Origin: Segatella copri
Lineage (GTDB): Bacteria; Bacteroidota; Bacteroidia; Bacteroidales; Bacteroidaceae
Direction of reading: 5' to 3'
Length of the DNA stretch: 61,604 bases
Assembly (NCBI RefSeq): GCF_019127135.1
Contig: NZ_JAHOEA010000019.1
Coordinates: 1-61,604 of the forward strand
The notes below the pieces were generated by a model that did no database searches, had not been told where the DNA came from, and saw only the letters and a list, made by a program, of their open reading frames with translations. Shown here piece after piece: positions 1 through 7,643 of the stretch (its first letter is position 1; each line of letters begins with the position of its first letter). The translations under genes were made by a program, and so were the position numbers.

Positions 1-65
1 ACAGAAATCTATCAAATATAGCCAATATCTGACTTCATTCTGTCTCAGGACACACATTCCGGGTG

Positions 66-73
66 CAAAGATA
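66..73 (-). promoter_or_regulatory. -7 promoter box for a leftward gene outside the window
   Basis: On the minus strand the sequence reads TATCTTTG, a match to the Bacteroidota -7 element TAnnTTTG. No clear -33 TTG is present at the expected distance. It would start transcription near position 60, leaving the window leftward, divergent from trxB. The target gene is not visible. Confidence 0.4.
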
Positions 74-136
74 ACAATAATTCTTTAAATGAAAGCTATA
101 ATTTATGCAAGAAAGGAAAAATATTGTATTTTTATT

Positions 137-166
137 TTGATTTCTCATCGTTTTGATGTACCTTTG
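137..166 (+). promoter_or_regulatory. trxB promoter
   Basis: TTG at 137-139, exactly 19 nt, then TACCTTTG at 159-166: a full match to the Bacteroidota primary-sigma consensus. Predicted start of transcription is near 172, giving a leader of about 50 nt before the ATG at 224. An upstream in-frame ATG at 89 lies before the promoter and so cannot be the start. Confidence 0.8.
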
Positions 167-223
167 CAGAGAAAATGGCTTGTTTTAAGCCATCGGAAAC
201 AAAAATATAACTATAAGATAAAA

Positions 224-1156
224 ATGGAAAAAGTAAAGACATTAATTATAGGTAGCGGGCCTGCAGGATATACAGCTGCCATTTATGCGGGTAGAGCCAA
301 CCTGCAGCCAGTACTCTATTCGGGAATGCAGCCAGGCGGCCAGCTCACCATCACCACAGAGGTAGAAAACTTTCCGGGCTATCCTAACGGCGTAGACGGA
401 ACGCAGATGATGATGGACATGAAGGAACAGGCAGCCCGATTCGGAGCAGAAATGAGAGACGGAAGCATCGTGAAGGCAGATTTCAGCTCACGTCCATTCC
501 ATCTTACCGATGAACGCGACAACGAGATTGAGGCAGAAACCGTGATCATCGCCACAGGCGCATCTGCCAAATATCTGGGTCTTGCCGATGAAGAGAAATA
601 TCGCGGACAGGGCGTTTCAGCCTGCGCTACCTGTGACGGATTCTTCTACCGCAAGCGCACAGTAGCCGTAGTGGGCGGTGGCGATACTGCCTGCGAAGAG
701 GCCATGTATCTTTCAGGACTTGCCAAGAAGGTTTACATGATTGTGCGCAAGCCTTATCTCCGTGCTTCAGAAATCATGCAGCAGCGCGTAAAGAACAAGG
801 AGAACATCGAGATTCTGTTCGAAACCAATACGCTGGGACTCTTCGGCGATAATGGTGTAGAAGGTGCTCATCTCGTGCGCCATAAGGGCGAAGCCAACGA
901 AGAGAAGTTTGACATCAGCATCGACGGATTCTTCCTGGCTATCGGACATAAGCCTAACACCGACCTATTCAAGGGGCAGATAGATCTCGACGAGCAGGGC
1001 TTTATCAAGGTTGTGCCAGGTACTGCCACTACCAACATTCCGGGTGTTTTCGCAGCAGGCGATGTGGCCGACCCAATCTACCGCCAGGGCGTTGTAGCCG
1101 CAGGCTCAGGAGCCAAGGCAGCCATCGAAGCCGACAGATTTCTGCAGCAACAGTAA
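224..1156 (+). CDS. trxB: Thioredoxin-disulfide reductase
   Basis: Cytoplasmic flavoenzyme that uses NADPH to reduce thioredoxin. The 310-aa length is normal for low-molecular-weight TrxR. Visible motifs in order: FAD-binding GSGPAG at residues 10-15, redox-active CATC at 134-137, NADPH-binding GGGDTACEEA near 150, and the C-terminal FAD motif GDVADPIYRQ. The frame is open back to an ATG at 89, but the promoter (137-166) and the FAD motif placement both favour the ATG at 224. It stands alone, followed by a tRNA-Ser with its own promoter. Family assignment is secure. Confidence 0.97.
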   Translation: MEKVKTLIIGSGPAGYTAAIYAGRANLQPVLYSGMQPGGQLTITTEVENFPGYPNGVDGTQMMMDMKEQAARFGAEMRDGSIVKADFSSRPFHLTDERDNEIEAETVIIATGASAKYLGLADEEKYRGQGVSACATCDGFFYRKRTVAVVGGGDTACEEAMYLSGLAKKVYMIVRKPYLRASEIMQQRVKNKENIEILFETNTLGLFGDNGVEGAHLVRHKGEANEEKFDISIDGFFLAIGHKPNTDLFKGQIDLDEQGFIKVVPGTATTNIPGVFAAGDVADPIYRQGVVAAGSGAKAAIEADRFLQQQ

Positions 1157-1217
1157 AAACTATAGTATAAAATCCTATAAAGCGGGGTTAATATAGTTAA
1201 AAAATAACAGCAATATT

Positions 1218-1257
1218 TTGTCAGATGCAAAAAATGTATTACTTTTGCATCTGACAA
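1218..1257 (+). promoter_or_regulatory. tRNA-Ser promoter embedded in a perfect inverted repeat
   Basis: The promoter is TTG at 1218-1220, 19 nt, TACTTTTG at 1240-1247. The same stretch is a perfect 15-bp inverted repeat, arms 1218-1232 (TTGTCAGATGCAAAA) and 1243-1257, spaced by 10 nt. One arm covers the -33 element, the other overlaps the -7 box and the start site. This looks like a DNA-level operator rather than an RNA hairpin, because most of it lies upstream of the predicted transcript. Confidence 0.7.
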
Positions 1258-1264
1258 TATAAAA

Positions 1265-1353
1265 GGAAGATTGGCAGAGTGACCGAATGCGCTGGACTCG
1301 AAATCCGGTATACCCTCTTCTGGGTATCGGGGGTTTGAATCCCTCATCTTCCG
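1265..1353 (+). tRNA. tRNA-Ser (anticodon CGA)
   Basis: Acceptor strands GGAAGAT (1265-1271) and ATCTTCC (1346-1352) pair fully, with discriminator G at 1353. The anticodon loop CTCGAAA gives CGA, reading UCG. A long variable arm and the T-loop core GGTTTGAATCC are present, as expected for the serine class II fold. CCA is encoded at 1354-1356. Confidence 0.95.
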
Positions 1354-1408
1354 CCATGTTCCGCAATCAGGAACTGTCATTTTTTTAGTTTCACAAAAAC
1401 AACTCGAC

Positions 1409-2302
1409 ATGAAAAAAATCATCATCCCCATATTTATGCTCCTCCCACTGATGACTGCACAGGCTCAAACCGTGCTGACCGAAGAGCAGCAGCTGGAACA
1501 GGCACAGAAACAGTTGGAAGCTGCCAAGAAGGCACTGGAAGTGGCTAAAATCAAAGCACAGGCTGCCAAACTGAAGGCTCAGGCTGACAGCATCAACGCT
1601 GCAAGCGCCAAGGCTGAAGCTGAAGCCAAGAAGACTGAAGCCAAGAAGGGCAATGCTACTGAGCCAGAACCTGCTGTAGTGAAGGAGCCAACCACACCAA
1701 CCACGGGATGGGCGGTTCCTGTTACCGTAGCCGCTAAGCCAAAGGAGGCTGCCAAGACTGCCACCAAGCTGCCAAATGGCACTACAGCCAAAGTGGACTT
1801 GAAATATCTGGCAGGCGCCATCACCTATAATGATGAAAACAAGATTGAATTCACGCTCGATACGGATGCTAACGGAAAAACTGCCAAGCAGATTTACGAC
1901 ATCGTATTAAAATACATGAGTGAACTGACACAGAACGAGCAGAACATAGCAAGCCGAGTAGCCCTGGTAAACGATGTAGAACACATCATCGCCAACACGA
2001 TGGACGAATGGCTCGTCTTCAGCCAGTCATTCATCTCACTCGACCGCTCTGAATTCAAATACCAGCTGGTAGCCAGGATTTCAGACAATCATCTGAATCT
2101 CTCGCTCGGCCGCATCACCTACAACTATGAGGAAGGAAGAAGCACCGGTTTCAAAGAACCTGCCGAAGAGGTAATCAGCGACAAGATTGCGCTCACCAGG
2201 AAGCAGAACGACCTGGCTAAGATCTTCGGAAAGTTCCGCAAATGCACCATCGACCGCAAGGACCAGATATTCGCAGACTTAACTGCATTAGTAAAACAAT
2301 AA
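1409..2302 (+). CDS. Exported coiled-coil protein with DUF4468-like C-terminal domain
   Basis: A 297-aa protein with a clear signal peptide (MKKIIIPIFMLLPLMTAQAQ). Residues about 25-80 are an Ala/Lys/Gln/Glu-rich coiled coil; about 80-130 is a Pro/Thr/Lys-rich linker; the rest is a folded domain with alternating strands and helices that resembles DUF4468, a Bacteroidota domain with a predicted TBP-like fold. The function is unknown; an envelope-associated role is inferred from the signal peptide and from the membrane protein and porin genes that follow with short gaps (15 nt, then a 1-nt overlap), which suggests one transcript. The DUF assignment is by recall of the family pattern, not a search. 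Confidence 0.75.
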   Translation: MKKIIIPIFMLLPLMTAQAQTVLTEEQQLEQAQKQLEAAKKALEVAKIKAQAAKLKAQADSINAASAKAEAEAKKTEAKKGNATEPEPAVVKEPTTPTTGWAVPVTVAAKPKEAAKTATKLPNGTTAKVDLKYLAGAITYNDENKIEFTLDTDANGKTAKQIYDIVLKYMSELTQNEQNIASRVALVNDVEHIIANTMDEWLVFSQSFISLDRSEFKYQLVARISDNHLNLSLGRITYNYEEGRSTGFKEPAEEVISDKIALTRKQNDLAKIFGKFRKCTIDRKDQIFADLTALVKQ

Positions 2303-2317
2303 GTTGAAGAAAAAAAC

Positions 2318-2668
2318 ATGGATAATCAGAATACAGATAATAAGATACAGCAGAACGAGGCACAGCAGCCTGCAAACGCTACAGCCCAGCCTACAGCTGA
2401 GCAGGGAGCAGAACAGACAGAGCAGAAGCAGCCTACCAGCTACGCCGTAAGACCACAGCACCGCCGACTCCGTCCATTGGCCTACAGCGACCAGAGCAAC
2501 ATGCTGAAGGTACGCAACTATCTCAACATCGCCTTCATGCTGCTCGCCATCGTGGGTGTAATACTCTGGACCCAGTTGGAAGAGAGCCGTAATATCGCCT
2601 ACATCGTACTCATTGTGGGTGTAGTGCTCAAGATTGCCGAAGTATGTATCCGACTATTTAAGAAATAA
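2318..2668 (+). CDS. Small two-helix membrane protein
   Basis: A 116-aa protein. The first 45 residues are Gln/Ala/Asn/Thr-rich and likely disordered; a short basic segment (RPQHRRLRPLAYSD) precedes two hydrophobic helices at about residues 69-85 and 92-108. No enzymatic motif is visible and no family is recognised. Its stop codon overlaps the ATG of the porin gene by one base, so translation coupling with the porin is likely. It may be an inner-membrane accessory of the neighbouring envelope proteins; that is inference. Confidence 0.75.
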   Translation: MDNQNTDNKIQQNEAQQPANATAQPTAEQGAEQTEQKQPTSYAVRPQHRRLRPLAYSDQSNMLKVRNYLNIAFMLLAIVGVILWTQLEESRNIAYIVLIVGVVLKIAEVCIRLFKK

Positions 2669-5019
2669 TGAAGAAGAAGAAAATTATATTCTCATCACTC
2701 CTATTTTGTGCTGCAACCCTCCCGGTTGCGGCACAAAACGATTTTAACTATAACGAAGATTCGCAGTTCCGTCCTCAAACCAACCGCAAGGTGAACACCG
2801 ATTCACTGGGCTCAGACAAAGAGATTCCGAAGGGCATCAAGGTATGGACTGTAGACGAACGCTTCGGCGACACAAAGGCTGCCGTAGTAGACACTTTGCA
2901 GCACATGTATATGAACACAACCTTCACGGAAGGACTGAGAGGCGAATACAACACCCTCGGAAACATGGGTACTGCCCGACTGAACCGAATCTTCATCGAC
3001 CGCCGCAATACACAGGGCAACTTCATCTTTACAGAGCCCTATGACTATATCGTAAATCCGGTAAGCGACTTCCATTTCACCAACACCTACTCACCTATCA
3101 CCAACATAACGCTGAACAGCTGCGGCGACAAGGTGACGGGAGAAGATGACTTCAAGGCCATGTTTGCCGTGAATGCCAACAAAAGGCTAGGCGCCGGTTT
3201 CAGATTCGACTACAAGTATGGCAGAGGATATTATAACGCACAGAGTACCAGCCACTTCAAATACACCATGTGGGCTTCTTACCTGGGCGACCGCTATCAG
3301 GCACACTTCCTCTTCAGTACCAATCATGAGAAGATGACCGAGAACGGCGGTATTACCAACGATGATTACATCAAGCATCCGGAAATCTACACCGAATCGT
3401 TTGCCACCAATGAAATTCCTACCGTTCTGGAACAGAACTGGAACCGACTGGACAACCAGCACATCTTCTTTACCCACCGCTATAACGTAGGTTTCAGCCG
3501 AAAGGTAAAGATGACCGAAGAAGAAATCAAGGCAAAGAAATTTGCCATGGCTTCGAAAAAGGAAAATGCTGAAGAGGATGCGAAGGAAGAAGCCAGAAAG
3601 AAAGCCAAGGAACAAGGCAAGAAATTTGATGAGAAAGCCTACGACAAACAGCAGGGAGCTAAATTCAGCGGCCGTCCTGACGGAGCAAAGATTGCCGGCG
3701 ATGAACCGGCTAAAGACTTAGCCGCAAAGGACATCAGGAACGACAGCACCCGCATCGCCGTAAACGGAAAAGCCGCAGCCGACAGTCTGCTTGCTGTCCA
3801 GAAGAAAAATGCCGAAGACTCGCTTTTCTACAAGAGCGAATATGTTCCGGTAACGAGCTTCATCCACACAGTAAAGTTTGACAACTATCGCCGTATTTAC
3901 GAAGCTTATCAGACGCCAGCCGACTATTATCTGAACGAATATTACGATGCAGGCAGACTGACCGGTGATTCCATCTACGACCAGACCAAGCACTGGCACA
4001 TGAAGAATACCTTCGCCATCGCCATGCTTGAAGGTTTCAACAAATGGGCAAAGGCAGGCTTGAAGGCTTTCGCAGGCTACGATCTCCGTCACTATGAACT
4101 GCCAACCATGGAAGGCGGTTTCGAAAAATACAACGAGCATGTGCTGAGCGTAGGCGGACAGCTGAGCAAGCAGGAAGGCAAGACCCTCCACTACAATGCC
4201 GTAGCAGAAATAGGACTGACGGGTGTTGACGCCGGAACCCTTGCCATAGATGGTAATGTAGACGTGAACATCCCATTCCTGGGCGACACGCTTCAGGTAA
4301 GAGGCGATGCTTTCTTCCATAGAGAAACCCCATCGTTCTATTACCGCAACTATCACGCCCGTCATCTGTGGTGGGAGAATGAACTCGACAAGACCATCCA
4401 TACCCGCATCATGGGTACGCTCTCCTTCCCTAAGACGCGCACCAAGCTGAGAGTGGCTGTAGATGAAATCAAGAACTACACCTACTTCTCGCAGAGCTAT
4501 GACATTACAGAAAAGGGGTTGCGAACAGGAGTCATGGTTACACCCATGCAGGAAAGCGGAGGAATCAACCTGCTGACAGCACAATTGGAGCAGAACTTCA
4601 GACTGGGCATTCTGAACTGGGAAAACCAGTTTACCTACCAGCATTCGAGCAAGGAGCGTGTTCTGCCGGTACCAGCCTTCAATGCCTACACCAACCTCTA
4701 CATCAAGTTCAAGGTTGTAAAGGTATTGAATATAGATCTGGGTGCAGACATGCGCTACTTTACAAGCTATGAAGCTCCAGACTATTCACCCTACATGGGA
4801 CAGTATACGGTACAGGGCAACGGCGAGAACAACGTAAAGATAGGCAACTATCCTATCGTCAATGTTTACGCCAACGTTCACATCAAGCACACCCGTTTCT
4901 TCGTAATGATGAGCCATATCAATGCAGGACAGGGGGACAAGAACTACTTCTTCGCACCTCATTATCCTATGAACGAGCGAGTGTTCCGTATTGGAGTAAG
5001 TTGGAACTTCTTCAATTAA
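2668..5019 (+). CDS. Putative outer-membrane porin
   Basis: A 783-aa protein with a cleavable signal peptide ending near VAAQ. The body shows long runs of alternating amphipathic strands rich in Tyr, Phe and Asn, and it ends in an aromatic strand (VSWNFFN), the usual signature of a Bacteroidota outer-membrane barrel. It resembles the putative porin family (Porin_10, PF14121). Unusual is a strongly charged Lys/Glu/Ala-rich insertion at about residues 285-390 that interrupts the barrel pattern and looks like a long helical loop. Start overlaps the stop of the preceding small membrane protein. Substrate unknown. Confidence 0.8.
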   Translation: MKKKKIIFSSLLFCAATLPVAAQNDFNYNEDSQFRPQTNRKVNTDSLGSDKEIPKGIKVWTVDERFGDTKAAVVDTLQHMYMNTTFTEGLRGEYNTLGNMGTARLNRIFIDRRNTQGNFIFTEPYDYIVNPVSDFHFTNTYSPITNITLNSCGDKVTGEDDFKAMFAVNANKRLGAGFRFDYKYGRGYYNAQSTSHFKYTMWASYLGDRYQAHFLFSTNHEKMTENGGITNDDYIKHPEIYTESFATNEIPTVLEQNWNRLDNQHIFFTHRYNVGFSRKVKMTEEEIKAKKFAMASKKENAEEDAKEEARKKAKEQGKKFDEKAYDKQQGAKFSGRPDGAKIAGDEPAKDLAAKDIRNDSTRIAVNGKAAADSLLAVQKKNAEDSLFYKSEYVPVTSFIHTVKFDNYRRIYEAYQTPADYYLNEYYDAGRLTGDSIYDQTKHWHMKNTFAIAMLEGFNKWAKAGLKAFAGYDLRHYELPTMEGGFEKYNEHVLSVGGQLSKQEGKTLHYNAVAEIGLTGVDAGTLAIDGNVDVNIPFLGDTLQVRGDAFFHRETPSFYYRNYHARHLWWENELDKTIHTRIMGTLSFPKTRTKLRVAVDEIKNYTYFSQSYDITEKGLRTGVMVTPMQESGGINLLTAQLEQNFRLGILNWENQFTYQHSSKERVLPVPAFNAYTNLYIKFKVVKVLNIDLGADMRYFTSYEAPDYSPYMGQYTVQGNGENNVKIGNYPIVNVYANVHIKHTRFFVMMSHINAGQGDKNYFFAPHYPMNERVFRIGVSWNFFN

Positions 5020-5073
5020 TCTTCCTGATTCCTTTAAGGATTTCAGAAGATTCAATTTTAATCTTTTTAGAAT

Positions 5074-5991
5074 ATGATAGAAACAAATTCTATAAAAGCA
5101 TGGTATCTAGCCGCACGCCCGAAGACTCTGACGGCGGCGGCTGTTCCTGTTTTATTGGGTATTGCGCTGGCTTATAAAGACGCTCAGCAGATACAGACAT
5201 TGCCAGCCCTACTCTGCCTGCTCTTTGCATGGGTAATGCAGATAGACAGCAATCTGGTGAATGATTATTTCGACTTCAAACATGGTAATGACGACGAAAC
5301 CCGACTGGGACCGAAACGAGCCTGCGCTGAAGGCTGGATTACTTTGGAAGCCATGAAATGGGGAATCATCCTCACTACCCTTCTGGGTTGCGCCATAGGA
5401 CTTCCGCTGGTTCTCTTCGGTGGTTGGGAAATGGTCATCGTAGGCATCTGTTGCGTAGTCTTCTGTTTCCTCTATACTACCTGTCTCAGCTATCTGGGCA
5501 TGGGCGATATTCTGGTGCTGCTCTTCTTCGGCATTGTACCCGTATGCTGCACATACTATCTCGTAATGCCCGAAAACATGCAGGGAGTAAGCCTGGAAAC
5601 GGTTCTCGTATCTGTAGCCTGCGGACTGGTAGTTGATACGCTGCTCATTCTGAACAATTATCGTGATCATGACAACGACCTGAGAGCCGGCAAGAAGACT
5701 CTTGTGGTTCACATAGGAAAGAAGAATGCCGAGCGGTTATACTGCTCATTGGGCAATCTGGGCATCATTACCATAATAGGTGTCACCATCTACGAAATAT
5801 TTCAGCATGAAGCCAGCAGCATGTTCCTGCCGCTTGCAGCACTCTATATCATTCTGCACAACAGAACTTATATGGAGATGAAAAAGATAGGCGAAGGCAG
5901 AGAACTGAACAGAATTCTGGGCAAAACAGCTCTGAACATCTTCTGTTTCGGCATTGTATCATCCCTGATCATTATCGGAATGGCGAATTGA
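5074..5991 (+). CDS. menA: 1,4-dihydroxy-2-naphthoate polyprenyltransferase
   Basis: Integral membrane UbiA-family prenyltransferase that attaches a polyprenyl chain to 1,4-dihydroxy-2-naphthoate, giving demethylmenaquinone. The 305-aa protein has about eight or nine hydrophobic helices. The first Asp-rich motif is NDYFDFKHGND at about residues 63-73 and the second NNYRDHDND at about 193-201. The N-terminal ARPKTL signature is typical of MenA. The menaquinone produced is the expected electron acceptor for the NQR complex further right. No promoter consensus is evident in the 54-nt gap after the porin gene. Confidence 0.93.
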   Translation: MIETNSIKAWYLAARPKTLTAAAVPVLLGIALAYKDAQQIQTLPALLCLLFAWVMQIDSNLVNDYFDFKHGNDDETRLGPKRACAEGWITLEAMKWGIILTTLLGCAIGLPLVLFGGWEMVIVGICCVVFCFLYTTCLSYLGMGDILVLLFFGIVPVCCTYYLVMPENMQGVSLETVLVSVACGLVVDTLLILNNYRDHDNDLRAGKKTLVVHIGKKNAERLYCSLGNLGIITIIGVTIYEIFQHEASSMFLPLAALYIILHNRTYMEMKKIGEGRELNRILGKTALNIFCFGIVSSLIIIGMAN

Positions 5992-6056
5992 ACAATAACA
6001 TCCTAATAATAATGTACGCGCGTACCTTATTATATAAACAAAGTGGAGGAATATCT

Positions 6057-6686
6057 ATGAAACAACAGGTAAATCTCGAAATCATGGACTTTGTGGAGAA
6101 ACAGATTCTCCCCAAATATAATGCCTTTGGCGAAAGTCATGGGCTCAGACATGTTACCCGAGTCATCAGAAACTCTCTAAAACTGGTTCCGGTAACCGGC
6201 GCCGACATTGATATGGTTTATGTGATAGCTGCTTACCACGACCTGGGAATGAGCGGTCCACGTGCCATTCACCACATCACCAGCGGCAAGATTCTGCAGG
6301 CAGATGCAAGACTGAAGCGCTGGTTCGGTCCGGAGCAGATTAAAATCATGAAAGAAGCCGTTGAGGACCATCGGGCTTCATCCAGCCGTCAACCTCGCAG
6401 CATCTATGGCAAGATTGTGGCAGAAGCCGATCGCGACATTGATGTTCATGAGATATTTCTGCGCGCCATACAGTATGGCAAAGAAAACAATCCAGAATAT
6501 GACAAGGAGCAGCAATGGGAGCGGTTCAGCCAGCACATGGACGAAAAATATTCACGAAACGGATACATCAGGTTATGGATTCCCAACTCCCCTAATGAGA
6601 AAGCGCTCAACGAACTTCGCAATATTATAGAGGACAAAACGGAACTGAGAAAATATTTCGAAAAAATATTCGAAGAAAACAGCTAA
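6057..6686 (+). CDS. HD-domain phosphohydrolase
   Basis: A 209-aa soluble protein of the HD superfamily: the metal-binding pattern appears as GESHGLRHVTRV near the N-terminus, YHDLGM in the middle, EDHR, and a later EADRDID. Such proteins hydrolyse phosphate esters or nucleotides with divalent metals; the substrate cannot be told. The frame extends back to a TTG at 5988 overlapping the end of menA, but the ATG at 6057 is preferred: it follows a Shine-Dalgarno-like GGAGGA (6045-6050) at good distance, and the upstream peptide is not HD-like. Confidence 0.85.
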   Translation: MKQQVNLEIMDFVEKQILPKYNAFGESHGLRHVTRVIRNSLKLVPVTGADIDMVYVIAAYHDLGMSGPRAIHHITSGKILQADARLKRWFGPEQIKIMKEAVEDHRASSSRQPRSIYGKIVAEADRDIDVHEIFLRAIQYGKENNPEYDKEQQWERFSQHMDEKYSRNGYIRLWIPNSPNEKALNELRNIIEDKTELRKYFEKIFEENS

Positions 6687-6691
6687 AACAT

Positions 6692-6722
6692 TTGGTAGTT
6701 TCAAAATATTGCATTATCTTTG
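6692..6722 (+). promoter_or_regulatory. Promoter of the orphan structured RNA
   Basis: TTG at 6692-6694 (within TTTGG), 20 nt, TATCTTTG at 6715-6722. A 10-bp direct repeat TTGCATTATC occurs at 6709-6718 and 6720-6729, so it brackets the -7 box and the likely start site near 6728. Confidence 0.7.
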
Positions 6723-6727
6723 CATTA

Positions 6728-7030
6728 TCAAATAATGACTAAGATGTTTTGCACCGTTGCATCGTGATGATGCATGGGTGCTAGAAGGAATAAGGGTCGT
6801 TTCGGTTCGATCGGGATACTCATCAAATTACACTATTGAAACCGAGAGGACATTCTCTTGCTCATGGCGGGCCACATAAACTGCTAGGCAGGTAAGCTGA
6901 AAAGCCGGTGGATTACAAAGGCGGAGAACTCTCAAATGTTTATACATTCGGAGTTTCATCACATCATCGAGCGGCCCTTTCTTTTACAAGAGGCGGATTT
7001 CTGAGAAAGAAGTCCGCCTCTATTTGTTTT
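6728..7030 (+). ncRNA. Orphan structured non-coding RNA, about 300 nt, class not identified
   Basis: A region with its own consensus promoter, no credible ORF and a strong intrinsic terminator. Visible helices: 5' hairpin with GCACC (6751-6755) pairing GGTGC (6777-6781) and TGCATC (6758-6763) pairing GATGCA (6769-6774); a long-range closing stem AAGGGTCG (6792-6799) with CGGCCCTT (6972-6979); TTTCGGTT (6800-6807) with AACCGAGA (6840-6847); CTGC/GCAG at 6881-6891; a two-part hairpin AACTC/GAGTT (6927-6955) capped by AATGT/ACATT; terminator at 6989-7030. It does not show RNase P, tmRNA, SRP or cobalamin riboswitch signatures. A 6S-like role (6S, or the Bacteroidales-1 class) is possible but unproven. 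The next gene is a tRNA with its own promoter, so a cis riboswitch role is unlikely. Confidence 0.65.
6989..7030 (+). terminator. Intrinsic terminator of the orphan RNA
   Basis: AGAGGCGGATTTCT pairs with AGAAGTCCGCCTCT across a short loop, followed by TATTTGTTTT. The stem is GC-rich and one of the strongest terminators in the window. Confidence 0.85.
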
Positions 7031-7130
7031 ATAGGCAGATGACTATAAAAAATGTTGAAGAAAACACCCCCTGATAATGTGGGAGTTACAAAGAAAATGC
7101 ATTTTTATCGAAAAAAAGTTGCAAAAAGAT

Positions 7131-7161
7131 TTGGTGGAATCAGAAAAATGTAGTACCTTTG
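7131..7161 (+). promoter_or_regulatory. Promoter of the tRNA-Ser/tRNA-Glu cluster
   Basis: TTG at 7131-7133, 20 nt, TACCTTTG at 7154-7161. It would start transcription near 7167, about 44 nt before the first tRNA. Confidence 0.75.
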
Positions 7162-7210
7162 CACTCGCATTTGAGAACGATGCTTGGTTGATTCGGTTAA
7201 GAATCCGACT

Positions 7211-7297
7211 GGAAGGTTGGGTGAGTGGCTGAAACCAGCAGTTTGCTAAACTGCCGTGCGGGTTACCGTACCGGGGGTTCGAATCCCCCACCTTCCG
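7211..7297 (+). tRNA. tRNA-Ser (anticodon GCT)
   Basis: Acceptor GGAAGGT (7211-7217) pairs with ACCTTCC (7290-7296), discriminator G7297. Anticodon stem GCAGT/ACTGC with loop TTGCTAA gives GCT, reading AGC/AGU. A long variable arm is present and the T-loop GGTTCGAATCC is intact. No CCA is encoded, unlike the tRNA-Ser at 1265. Confidence 0.95.
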
Positions 7298-7325
7298 CAA
7301 GCTATCGTCCGAAAAATGTACCGTT

Positions 7326-7397
7326 GGTCGATTCATCTAATGGTTAGGATACAAGATTCTCAATCTTGGCATAGGGGTTCGATTCCCCTATCGACTA
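7326..7397 (+). tRNA. tRNA-Glu (anticodon CTC), copy 1
   Basis: Acceptor GGTCGAT with ATCGACT (first pair G-U), anticodon stem CAAGA/TCTTG and loop TTCTCAA giving CTC, T-arm GGGGTTCGATTCCCC. Identical over 72 nt to the second copy at 7469. It lies 28 nt after tRNA-Ser(GCT). Confidence 0.93.
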
Positions 7398-7427
7398 CAT
7401 GTGTTTTTCATGGTATTAGATTAATAA

Positions 7428-7464
7428 GTCTCTATAAGTCGGGAGACCAATAGAGATTTTTTTT
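7428..7464 (+). terminator. Terminator-like hairpin between the two tRNA-Glu copies
   Basis: TCTCTAT (7429-7435) pairs with ATAGAGA (7450-7456) and is followed by eight T residues (7457-7464), a classic intrinsic terminator. A competing stem GTCTC (7428-7432) with GAGAC (7443-7447) uses the same left arm and would block it. It lies between two tRNA genes with no evident second promoter. Confidence 0.6.
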
Positions 7465-7468
7465 GAAT

Positions 7469-7540
7469 GGTCGATTCATCTAATGGTTAGGATACAAGAT
7501 TCTCAATCTTGGCATAGGGGTTCGATTCCCCTATCGACTA
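7469..7540 (+). tRNA. tRNA-Glu (anticodon CTC), copy 2
   Basis: Exact 72-nt duplicate of the tRNA-Glu at 7326, including acceptor, CTC anticodon loop and T-arm. It begins four nt after the T-run of the intervening terminator-like hairpin. Transcription must either read through that hairpin or start at a promoter not recognised here. Confidence 0.93.
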
Positions 7541-7643
7541 CGAAAGTGTTTTCATGTATTAATTTAGATTGTTTAAGCTTGCATTTAGTTCTTTACCAAA
7601 AGGCTACTGCAAGTTATTTTTATATATATACGTACGAAGCCAT

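Noticed and set aside
89..223. Longer N-terminus of TrxB starting at 89
   Set aside because: The promoter lies at 137-166, so that start would be upstream of the transcript; the extra residues do not fit the family.
3718..4644. A 308-codon frame on the minus strand
   Set aside because: Antisense to the porin gene with no recognisable domain.
6800..6820. tRNA-like T-loop (GGTTCGATC) in the orphan RNA
   Set aside because: No matching acceptor or anticodon arms and it is not positioned as in tRNA or tmRNA.
6860..6960. Cobalamin-type riboswitch
   Set aside because: Isolated similarity to purine-rich segments only; the B12 box and core are missing and no relevant gene follows.
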